Shown here: positions 1 to 7,322 of the stretch, one piece after another | Numbering within the stretch: position 1 is the first letter of the stretch | How the letters are laid out: each line of letters begins with the position of its first letter | Origin: Cytophagales bacterium | GTDB lineage: Bacteria > Bacteroidota > Bacteroidia > Cytophagales > Thermoflexibacteraceae | NCBI GenBank assembly: GCA_013298985.1 | Contig: JAAFJS010000001.1 | Location: 1-64,000 of the forward strand | Length of the DNA stretch: 64,000 nt | Direction of reading: 5' to 3' | Translations under genes and position numbers: made by a program | Notes under the pieces: model-generated | Database searches by the model: none | Told to the model about the DNA's origin: nothing | What the model saw: only the letters and a program-made list of their open reading frames with translations

Positions 1-205
1 CGGATTTGTTGAAAGAAACGATAATTAAAAACTCCATTTTTCCATTTCTGTCAATTGTTTTACTGCCAGAGAGATAACATGCTTGCCCGTGTAATTCAAC
101 TATTTTTGAATAGTGATAAAACTCGCTCACTTTCAAATTATAAAACAACCAAAAAGCCTTAATTTCTCTTTGCTTTTGATGTTTAAAGGATTTAAACCAA
201 ATCAT
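1..205 (-). mobile_element. IS4-like transposase fragment, truncated
   Basis: Read on the minus strand from the ATG at 205 to the window edge there is one open frame of 68 codons. It contains the pieces IKAFWLFYNLKV, YHYSKIVELHGQACYLSGSK and GKMEFLIIVSFNKS. This is the pattern of the middle of IS4-type DDE transposases (a segment before the catalytic Glu region that reads roughly CYLSGSK..GK.EFLIIVSFNKP). An in-frame stop lies just upstream of the ATG, so the N-terminal half of the transposase and that end of the element are absent. The frame runs off the window at base 1, so the C-terminal part may still exist outside. It lies antisense to the front of the ATPase frame that follows, which marks a recombination junction at about 205-235. 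The family call is from memory of the motif, not from a search. Confidence 0.65.
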
Positions 206-646
206 GGAAACTCCTTACTTTATTTTCGAGACCGCTTTATGCGAAAAAATAACAATGTTTTTTCTGCGGAAAATGCTAACGAGGGTATATTGCACATTTT
301 GTTTTACTTAGCCTTATTTATTAGCAAGCGAACCCCTGCTTTTTTGGGTATTGACAATATAGAAACGGCTTTGAATCCTAAACTTTGTAGGGTATTGATG
401 AAGGAAATCTCACAGTTAGCAGTCAAAAATAACAAGCAAGCACTTATCACTACGCACAATCCTGCGGTGCTTGATGGCATGAACCTGCACGACCCTAATC
501 AACGCCTTTTTGTAGTGAAGCGTACAGACGAAGGTTATACCAAAGTAGAGCAAATCAAACTCAAACCTGAAACCCAAGAAAAGAACCTCAAACTTTCTGA
601 AATGTGGATGAGAGGCTATTTGGGCGGCATACCTAATAATTTTTAA
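206..646 (+). pseudogene. AAA/ABC-type ATPase, C-terminal remnant
   Basis: The open frame starts after a stop at 107-109 (GTG at 113), but its first part is only the antisense of the transposase fragment. Real ATPase sequence seems to begin near 209-227 with the piece RDRFMRKNNNVF. What remains is the C-terminal part of an ABC/OLD-like ATPase: a serine-rich signature (NVFSAENANEGILHILFYL), a Walker B strand (FLGIDNIETALNP), an H-loop (ALITTHNPAVLDG) and a conserved tail ending LGGIPNNF. The Walker A half is missing, so it cannot hydrolyse ATP as it stands. The downstream TOPRIM-like gene starts 4 bases after its stop, so the two formed one operon. Such ATPase plus TOPRIM pairs are typical of antiphage systems of the OLD/PARIS kind. 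That role is inference. Confidence 0.7.
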
Positions 647-650
647 GACC

Positions 651-1340
651 ATGAGAGTAGGAATTATTGCAGAAGGGCATAGCGACAGAGCCGTTATTAC
701 TAACATTTTGAAGGGTTTATTGAACATCAATCAAACAGACATCAAATACATTCGCCCCCAAGACCCAGACGAGATAGATGAAACTGACCTTTCCCAAATG
801 CAAGCGGAGGAGTTTAGCAACTGGACGATTGTAAAGCAAGAGTGTATTGACAAAATTGAAATTAATAAATTTTTTGATAAAATTGAAAATAACAGATTCA
901 TAGTCATTCACTTAGATACAGATACAAGATTTGAAAAAGGGTATGAAGTAAGTGAACCATCAAAAGAAAATACCCCTTCCTATTTTACTGCATTGAGAGA
1001 AAACATAAAAAATAAAATTAACGAATGGCTTGAAAATCAATTTGTTGAAAATATGATTTATGCAATTGCTATCGAAGAAATCGATGCTTGGATTTTGACC
1101 ATTTACACAAATAGTGAAGAAACTGGCATTTTCCCAAATGCAAAAGAACGATTACTAAAAGAAATCAATAAACCAAACACGTTTTCAGAAAAAGAGAGGA
1201 AAAAACTATTCCAGTTAGATACTTTTCAGCGTTACCATTCTCTAAGTTACGATTTCAGAAAACCTAAAAAATTAGCACAATTGGCAAGTCAAAATTTGAG
1301 TTTAAAACTTTTTTGTAAGGATTTACAAGAAATGGAATAA
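651..1340 (+). CDS. TOPRIM/DUF4276-like protein, putative defence effector
   Basis: A 229-residue protein starting 4 bases after the ATPase remnant. Its N-terminus (GIIAEGHSDRAVI) fits the Glu-bearing first strand of TOPRIM-like folds. A DxD-type strand follows (FIVIHLDTDTRF, about residues 83-94), then an acidic IAIEEIDAWIL segment (about 138-148) often seen in DUF4276-like proteins. In OLD-type and PARIS-type systems a protein of this sort is the nuclease that the partner ATPase restrains. Here the ATPase has lost its N-terminal half, so the effector is intact while its regulator is not. The exact family (DUF4276 or DUF4435) is not certain, and nuclease activity is inferred only from motif placement. 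Confidence 0.6.
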   Translation: MRVGIIAEGHSDRAVITNILKGLLNINQTDIKYIRPQDPDEIDETDLSQMQAEEFSNWTIVKQECIDKIEINKFFDKIENNRFIVIHLDTDTRFEKGYEVSEPSKENTPSYFTALRENIKNKINEWLENQFVENMIYAIAIEEIDAWILTIYTNSEETGIFPNAKERLLKEINKPNTFSEKERKKLFQLDTFQRYHSLSYDFRKPKKLAQLASQNLSLKLFCKDLQEME

Positions 1341-1433
1341 TCAAAAATTTCCCTTCCCCAAAACAAAGAAATTCACTAAGTTTGTCCTCTCAAAAAATTA
1401 GAAATTAGTTATTACCCATTAGTCATTAAGAAC

Positions 1434-4046
1434 ATGATTTCCGACAAAGAAACGCCCCTGATGAAGCAGTACAACATCTTTAAAGCAAAGTACCCTGGTG
1501 CTATTTTGCTTTTTAGAGTGGGCGATTTTTACGAAACCTTTGGCGAAGACGCTATCAAGGCAAGCAAAATCTTGGACATTGTACTTACCAGACGTGCCAA
1601 TGGTGCGGCGGCTTTCATCGAGTTAGCGGGCTTCCCTCACCACGCCTTAGATAATTATTTACCCAAACTTGTGCGGGCGGGTGAGCGTGTAGCGATTTGC
1701 GACCAATTGGAAGACCCCAAGTTTGCCAAGGGAATTGTGAAACGTGGGGTTACGGAGTTAGTTACGCCTGGGGTGTCTTTTAACGACAATGTGCTGGAAG
1801 GAAAGAAAAACAATTATTTGGCTTCTTTGCATTTGACTGGTAGTCAGATAGGTGTAGCTTTTTTAGATATTTCCACAGGGGAGTTTTTGGCGGCGCAGGG
1901 CGAACTGAACTACATAGAAAAACTATTGCAGAGTTTCACGCCTTCGGAGGTTATTTTCAACAAAAAATTCAAAGCAGATTTTGAGGAAAAGTTTTCGGAT
2001 AGGTTCAACACCTACACCCTTGACGATTGGGTGTATCAGCACGATTACGGCTACGAAAAGCTCACAAGGCATTTTGAAACCAATAATTTGAAGGGTTTTG
2101 GCATAGAAAACTTGAAGGAAGGCATTACGGCAGCAGGCTCGATTTTGTACTATCTGGAACTGACTGAACACAAGGAAATTCGCCACATTGCTGCGATTTC
2201 TCGCATTGCAGAGGAACGATATGTGTGGTTAGACAAGTTCACGATTCGCAATTTGGAACTCATTTTTCCGCAACAGGAAGGGGGAGTACCACTTATCGAT
2301 ATTTTAGACAAAACCGTTACGCCGATGGGCGCAAGGCTCTTGCGTAGGTGGGTGGTCATGCCCTTAAAAAGTAAAAATGAAGTAGAAGAAAGACATCAAA
2401 TTGTTACTTTTTTTGTTGAAAATGAGGAAGATAGGGAAAGTTTGCTCAAGTACTTGCGACCCATTGGCGACTTAGAACGGCTGATTTCCAAAGTTTCCGT
2501 AGGTAGGATTAATCCAAGAGAGATGTTGCAACTGAAAAGGGCATTGAAAAACATTGTTCCTATCAAAAATTTATTGAATCAAAATGCAAGCGATTCTACA
2601 AATAATGATTTGCTCAAAAAATGGGCAGATAAAATTAATGCTTGTGAATTTCTCTTGGAAAAAATAGAAAGAGAACTGAAAGAAGACGCGCCAATGGTGA
2701 GCAACCAAGGCAATATTATCAAAGACGGAATCCACCAAGAATTGGACGACCTGCGAAAAATTGCGTTTTCGGGCAAGGACTACTTGGCAAAACTCGAAGC
2801 AAAAGAAGCAAGCAGAACGGGCATTAGTTCGCTAAAAATTTCCTATAACAATGTGTTTGGCTATTATTTAGAAGTCCGCAATACCCACAAAGACAAAGTT
2901 CCCAAAGATTGGATTCGCAAGCAAACCCTCACAAGCGCAGAGCGTTACATCACGCCTGAACTGAAAGAGTACGAAGAAAAAATATTGACCGCAGAGGAAA
3001 AAATTAATTCCATAGAGCAGAATTTGTACCTAAAATTGGTGCAAACTGCCACAGAATACGTGAGTTATGTGCAGGAAAATGCCCGCATTTTGGCAATGCT
3101 CGACTGCCTACTTTCCTTTGCAGAAGTGGCGGTTCATCAGAAGTATGTTTGCCCGCAAATGGCTGATAGTAATGTACTTGACATCAAAAATGGTCGCCAT
3201 GCAGTGATAGAAACACAACTGCCCTTAGGCGAGGCTTATGTGCCTAACGACATTTATTTAGATGGTGAAAATCAGCAGATTATGGTAATTACGGGACCAA
3301 ATATGGCGGGAAAGTCTGCCCTGCTTCGCCAAACTGCCCTTATCGTTCTCATGGCTCAAATGGGGAGTTTTGTCCCTGCGGAAAAGGCGGAAATTGGCAT
3401 GGTAGATAAGGTTTTTACGCGTGTAGGTGCCTCTGACAATTTGGCACGTGGCGAGTCGACCTTCATGGTAGAAATGACCGAAACGGCAAGTATCCTGAAC
3501 AATTTGAGTGAAAGAAGTTTGGTGCTGATGGACGAAATAGGCAGAGGAACAAGCACTTATGATGGTATTTCTATTGCTTGGTCTATCGTGGAATACCTGC
3601 ACAATCACCCCAAATATTTCGTAAAAACGCTGTTTGCCACCCACTACCACGAGCTAAACGAATTGGCGAATGACTTGCCCAGAGTCAAGAATTTCAATGT
3701 TTCAGTCAAGGAAGTGGGTAATAAAGTCATTTTCCTCCGCAAACTCAAAGAGGGCGGAAGCGAACACAGCTTTGGGATTCACGTAGCGCAAATGGCGGGA
3801 ATGCCCAATCTGGTCGTTATCCGAGCAAGTGAAGTTTTGGAAGGTTTGGAAGAAGAAAAAATGAAAGATAAGAATAAACTCAAAATCAGAGAGTTACCAA
3901 AGAACACTTTCCAATTCAACCTTTTTGAACCAAAAGACCCAAACTACAATGTAGTGAAAGAAATGCTCAAAAAATTGGATATCAACACCATCTCGCCTGT
4001 GGAGGCATTGCTGAAATTGAATGAAATTAAGGGGTTGATGGGGTAG
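1434..4046 (+). CDS. mutS: DNA mismatch repair protein MutS
   Basis: A full-length 870-residue MutS, the mismatch-recognition ATPase that starts methyl-independent repair with MutL. The mismatch-reading Phe-x-Glu motif is visible (F32-Y33-E34 in GDFYETF). The connector, core and clamp regions follow. The ATPase domain has a Walker A (GPNMAGKSALLRQ), a Walker B (LVLMDEIGRGTSTYDG) and the conserved FATHYHEL motif. The C-terminal helices end in a normal tail. The start at 1434 gives the usual N-terminus (TPLMKQY). It is preceded by an AT-rich stretch of degenerate heptamer-like repeats at 1390-1433. It has no functional link to the defence-like pair upstream. Confidence 0.98.
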   Translation: MISDKETPLMKQYNIFKAKYPGAILLFRVGDFYETFGEDAIKASKILDIVLTRRANGAAAFIELAGFPHHALDNYLPKLVRAGERVAICDQLEDPKFAKGIVKRGVTELVTPGVSFNDNVLEGKKNNYLASLHLTGSQIGVAFLDISTGEFLAAQGELNYIEKLLQSFTPSEVIFNKKFKADFEEKFSDRFNTYTLDDWVYQHDYGYEKLTRHFETNNLKGFGIENLKEGITAAGSILYYLELTEHKEIRHIAAISRIAEERYVWLDKFTIRNLELIFPQQEGGVPLIDILDKTVTPMGARLLRRWVVMPLKSKNEVEERHQIVTFFVENEEDRESLLKYLRPIGDLERLISKVSVGRINPREMLQLKRALKNIVPIKNLLNQNASDSTNNDLLKKWADKINACEFLLEKIERELKEDAPMVSNQGNIIKDGIHQELDDLRKIAFSGKDYLAKLEAKEASRTGISSLKISYNNVFGYYLEVRNTHKDKVPKDWIRKQTLTSAERYITPELKEYEEKILTAEEKINSIEQNLYLKLVQTATEYVSYVQENARILAMLDCLLSFAEVAVHQKYVCPQMADSNVLDIKNGRHAVIETQLPLGEAYVPNDIYLDGENQQIMVITGPNMAGKSALLRQTALIVLMAQMGSFVPAEKAEIGMVDKVFTRVGASDNLARGESTFMVEMTETASILNNLSERSLVLMDEIGRGTSTYDGISIAWSIVEYLHNHPKYFVKTLFATHYHELNELANDLPRVKNFNVSVKEVGNKVIFLRKLKEGGSEHSFGIHVAQMAGMPNLVVIRASEVLEGLEEEKMKDKNKLKIRELPKNTFQFNLFEPKDPNYNVVKEMLKKLDINTISPVEALLKLNEIKGLMG

Positions 4047-4175
4047 GGAAGTTTGAACTGTCTGAGAAGACTCGGACAACAGCAGAGAAAACTGTAAAAT
4101 TAAGATTGATTGATTCCTCTCAATCCCTTGCAAAGCACAATCCTTTTGCTTATTTTTGTATATAAAATAAAGAAA

Positions 4176-4592
4176 ATGATGTTAGTAGCAGAGCCTATTT
4201 TAGAAAAATTTGAGAAAATCATAGAAAACATAGCACCTGCAAAAGCAGAACGCTTGGTTGAGGAACTTTCCAAAGTTGTTCCTGTTCCTTTTTCATCTGT
4301 GGAGTGGAAAGTAGCTTGTAACAATGATGAAAAATTGGGCATAGTGCATTGTAGTTTTTCTTTTAAAACCCAAATAGGCACACCTCTTACTACATACAAC
4401 GACCCTCAAACCCTATTTTCTCTATTTTTGGAAAATATAGAAGAAATAGGGTTTGCCAAATTAGAAAATGCTTTTGATTTTATTTTAAAATATGCCAACC
4501 CACCTTATCAATTGAATGTATTGCCAAGCCTACAAACGGAAGCAGGATTAGGAGTGATTTATTTGACGATTGAAGGAAAAACAAAAAATTAA
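4176..4592 (+). CDS. Hypothetical protein, 138 residues
   Basis: I do not recognise the family. I prefer the ATG at 4176 over the open frame's earlier beginning, because a good promoter-like -7 box (TATTTTTG, 4151-4158) lies 19 bases after a TTG. That would put the transcription start after the upstream alternatives. The protein is soluble, without a signal peptide or membrane segment. It has an N-terminal helical part (residues 1-30) and a mixed alpha/beta rest. Its stop is 3 bases before the start of the small HNH membrane protein, so the two are co-transcribed and may be translationally coupled. The pair sits alone between mutS and a methyltransferase. Confidence 0.6.
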   Translation: MMLVAEPILEKFEKIIENIAPAKAERLVEELSKVVPVPFSSVEWKVACNNDEKLGIVHCSFSFKTQIGTPLTTYNDPQTLFSLFLENIEEIGFAKLENAFDFILKYANPPYQLNVLPSLQTEAGLGVIYLTIEGKTKN

Positions 4593-4595
4593 ATA

Positions 4596-4853
4596 ATGCT
4601 CCAAAAAGAATGTGCAAAATGTGGCAAATATACTTGGGTAGAACGCCATCATATACTGCCTAAAAGTGTTTTTGGCGAGAATGAAGAGGTAGTTTATTTA
4701 TGCCCAGCTTGTCATACAGACTATCATCAGCAATTAGGGTTGGAAAATCTTAAAAATCCAGACATGGTTTTTCATTTCTACTTTTTCCAAAAATGGCTGC
4801 ATGGACTATTAACCATTGTTTTTTTGATTTTTGTATTTTACTTTGTTTTATGA
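4596..4853 (+). CDS. Small membrane-anchored HNH-like zinc protein
   Basis: An 85-residue protein with the hallmarks of an HNH fold. It has a CxxC knuckle (C6, C9), an ERHHILPK motif (H18-H19), and a second CPACH knuckle (C36, C39, H40) followed by DYH (H44). In HNH endonucleases the first His of such a motif polarises water and the last His binds the metal. Here the central Asn is not obvious. About residues 66-85 form a strongly hydrophobic helix (LLTIVFLIFVFYFVL) ending at the C-terminus, so the protein should be tail-anchored in the inner membrane. That is unusual for an HNH protein. It is the second gene of a bicistron with the unknown gene ending at 4592. Nuclease activity is plausible but unproven. 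Confidence 0.65.
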   Translation: MLQKECAKCGKYTWVERHHILPKSVFGENEEVVYLCPACHTDYHQQLGLENLKNPDMVFHFYFFQKWLHGLLTIVFLIFVFYFVL

Positions 4854-5040
4854 AACAATAAGGAAAACGATGCTTCTTTCTAAACCTTTCAAAATCAATT
4901 AATTAAAACATCTAAATTTTTTGCAGATTTTTTTAGCAAAGCCTTGTTCCCTCTAAAAGGTAAAAAGACCACACACCTATACCCAATCTTAGACAGAAAC
5001 AAAGGAGTCTCTGCCTGCTGAGGAAATAAGTATTTTTTTA

Positions 5041-5048
5041 TAATTTTG
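5041..5048 (+). promoter_or_regulatory. Promoter -7 box at a possibly leaderless start
   Basis: TAATTTTG matches the Bacteroidota -7 consensus TAnnTTTG. It lies only 4 bases before the ATG of the methyltransferase at 5053, with CTG at 5018-5020 as a weak -33 element (spacer 20). If used, the transcript would have almost no leader. Confidence 0.45.
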
Positions 5049-5052
5049 TCAA

Positions 5053-5811
5053 ATGGAAAAACAATACTACCAAGAATACTACGAATTAGAGCGCAAAAAC
5101 TGGTGGTTTCGAGTCAGAAATCAGCTACTCATGCAACGCGTCCAAAAGTTGATACCCTCTGCCAAACCTATCAGAATCCTGAATGTGGGCGTGGCAACAG
5201 GCTCTACTTCTGAGCTTTTATCTCAGTGGGGCGAAGTTACCTCCATCGAGTATGACAAGGAATGTGCTGAATTTGCCCAAGAAAAAACGGGGCTACCCAT
5301 TATCAATGGCTCTATTTTAGAACTGCCCTTTGCAGATAATACCTTTGATTTGGTTTGCGCTTTTGACGTAATAGAACACATAGAAGATGATGCCAAAGGC
5401 GTAAGCGAACTCAAAAGAGTTTGTAAATCAGAGGGTTGGGTGGCGGTGAGTGTTCCCGCTTTTATGTTTTTGTGGAGTCATCATGATGTGATTAACCACC
5501 ATTTTCGCCGCTATACGATGTCGTTATTAAAAGGCGTTTTTTTGAAAGACACAAGCGGAAAGATTGCTTATTCCTCCTACTTTAACTCGTTGCTATTCCT
5601 GTCCATTGCTACTTTTCGCCTTGCTTCTGAGTTAATTCCCAAAAAATGGATTCGCAAAGGCACTGGTGCTGACAATCATATTTTTGCCCAAGAAAGCTGG
5701 ACAAGTAAATTGCTTTTCCAAATTTTTAACCTCGAAAAACCATGGCTAAATAGTGGGCTGACTTTTCCTTTTGGCGTTTCGGCAATGCTTTGCTGGAAGA
5801 AAAACAAATGA
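5053..5811 (+). CDS. SAM-dependent methyltransferase
   Basis: A 252-residue class I methyltransferase. The N-terminus (YYQEYYELERKNWWF) is the usual opening of a large family of bacterial methyltransferases often linked to polysaccharide or lipid glycan genes. The SAM-binding motif I is NVGVATGSTSELL (about residues 44-56). Motif II contains the acidic residue in TSIEYD, and motif III/post-I is ELPFADNTFDLVCAFDVIEHIED. The C-terminal part has a hydrophobic stretch (about 170-190), which could touch the membrane. The substrate cannot be read from the sequence. It is a single gene, with a -7 promoter box almost touching its start codon. Confidence 0.85.
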   Translation: MEKQYYQEYYELERKNWWFRVRNQLLMQRVQKLIPSAKPIRILNVGVATGSTSELLSQWGEVTSIEYDKECAEFAQEKTGLPIINGSILELPFADNTFDLVCAFDVIEHIEDDAKGVSELKRVCKSEGWVAVSVPAFMFLWSHHDVINHHFRRYTMSLLKGVFLKDTSGKIAYSSYFNSLLFLSIATFRLASELIPKKWIRKGTGADNHIFAQESWTSKLLFQIFNLEKPWLNSGLTFPFGVSAMLCWKKNK

Positions 5812-6021
5812 GGTAGCATTTTTTTTTGAACTAACTGTTTGATAATCAAATTTTCATATAAATTTGAATGACCACACAAGTCAAGATATGAAACTTTATA
5901 AAGAATGTCGTGTTATGTTAAAATAACGTTTAAATTTTTTGTTTGTTGCTGTTGAGCAACCTCAATCAATTTATACACATACAAAACACAAAATATAACT
6001 AACTGATTATCAACAAAAATC

Positions 6022-7167
6022 ATGAAAATAGGCATTGTTTGCTACCCTACCTTTGGTGGGAGTGGCGTAGTAGCGACCGAACTCGGCAAGGCATTGGCAG
6101 AGCAAGGGCATGAAATTCACTTTATTACCTACGACCAGCCCACGCGTCTGGATTTTTTTAACCAAAACCTATACTACCACAAAGTCGACATTCGCACTTA
6201 TCCCCTTTTTGAATATCCGCCTTACGAACTGGCATTAGCAAGCAAGATGGTAAACGTAGTCAAATACGAACAGCTTGATTTACTGCACGTTCACTATGCT
6301 ATCCCGCACGCTTCTGCCGCTTTCATGGCAAAGCAAATCCTGAAAACGCATGGCATTTATATTCCTGTCGTTACAACTTTGCATGGTACGGACATTACGC
6401 TGGTCGGCAAGGACGAGAGCTACGAACCCGTCGTTACGTTTAGCATCAATCAGTCCGACGGCGTTACGACCGTTTCGGAAAGCCTGAAAAAAGACACTTA
6501 CGAGCATTTTCCTATCACCCAAGAAATTGATGTGATTCCCAACTTTATAGACCTCAATCGATTTAAAAAACAGAAAAAAGACCATTTTAAAACTGCCATC
6601 TGCCCCAACGGAGAAAAATTACTTGTGCATACTTCTAATTTCAGGAAAGTCAAAAGAATAGACGATATTTTAGAAATTTTTTATCGCCTTCGCAAGGAAA
6701 TCCCTGCCAAGCTACTCATGGTGGGCGATGGACCCGAACGGCGCAAAGCAGAACTTTTTTGCCAAGACAATAATTTGGTAGATGATGTTCGCTTTTTGGG
6801 CAAATTAGAGGCTATCGAGGAAGTGCTTTCTGTCGCAGATGTGTTCCTCATGCCTTCGGAAACAGAAAGTTTTGGCTTGGCAGCTTTGGAGGCGATGGCT
6901 TGCGAAGTTCCCGTTATCTCCTCCAATACAGGCGGCTTGCCCGAACTCAATATACATGGTATCACAGGCTTCCTGAGTAATGTGGGCGATATCGAAGACA
7001 TGGTGAAAAATACTTTGATAATCTTAGATGAAAATAACCTGCCCCGATTCCGAGAAAACGCCCTCGCACGCGCCCAAGAGTTCGAAATCAGCAAAATTCG
7101 CCCACTTTACGAGGCAGTGTATGAGCGCGTACTTACCCGATGCCAGAGAGAACTCGCCGTAAATTAG
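6022..7167 (+). CDS. bshA: N-acetyl-alpha-D-glucosaminyl L-malate synthase BshA
   Basis: A 381-residue GT4 glycosyltransferase that joins UDP-GlcNAc and L-malate in the first step of bacillithiol synthesis. The opening MKIGIVCYPTFGGSGVVATELGKAL and the later HVHYAIPHA, TLHGTDITLVG and FIDLNRF pieces are diagnostic of BshA. The C-terminal nucleotide-sugar site has the GT4 signature (ESFGLAALEAMACEVPVI), and its Glu residues are intact. Length fits the family. BshB and BshC are not in the window. Bacillithiol use is known in Bacteroidota. Confidence 0.95.
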   Translation: MKIGIVCYPTFGGSGVVATELGKALAEQGHEIHFITYDQPTRLDFFNQNLYYHKVDIRTYPLFEYPPYELALASKMVNVVKYEQLDLLHVHYAIPHASAAFMAKQILKTHGIYIPVVTTLHGTDITLVGKDESYEPVVTFSINQSDGVTTVSESLKKDTYEHFPITQEIDVIPNFIDLNRFKKQKKDHFKTAICPNGEKLLVHTSNFRKVKRIDDILEIFYRLRKEIPAKLLMVGDGPERRKAELFCQDNNLVDDVRFLGKLEAIEEVLSVADVFLMPSETESFGLAALEAMACEVPVISSNTGGLPELNIHGITGFLSNVGDIEDMVKNTLIILDENNLPRFRENALARAQEFEISKIRPLYEAVYERVLTRCQRELAVN

Positions 7168-7228
7168 TTTTCTAATGCACTTTATACAAAAAGATAAGAC
7201 AAATGAAAAAAAAAAACAGCGAATCCCT

Positions 7229-7236
7229 TATCTTTG
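7229..7236 (+). promoter_or_regulatory. Promoter -7 box upstream of lysS
   Basis: TATCTTTG matches TAnnTTTG and lies 86 bases before the lysS start. No clear TTG sits at the -33 position, so this is only a half-supported promoter. Confidence 0.45.
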
Positions 7237-7322
7237 TGGTTCAAATTAAACCGTATAAATTTAGAAGTCTGAAATATAAAACTGATTTTTAAATCCTGTA
7301 ATTTATTTCCAAATCCAAAAAA

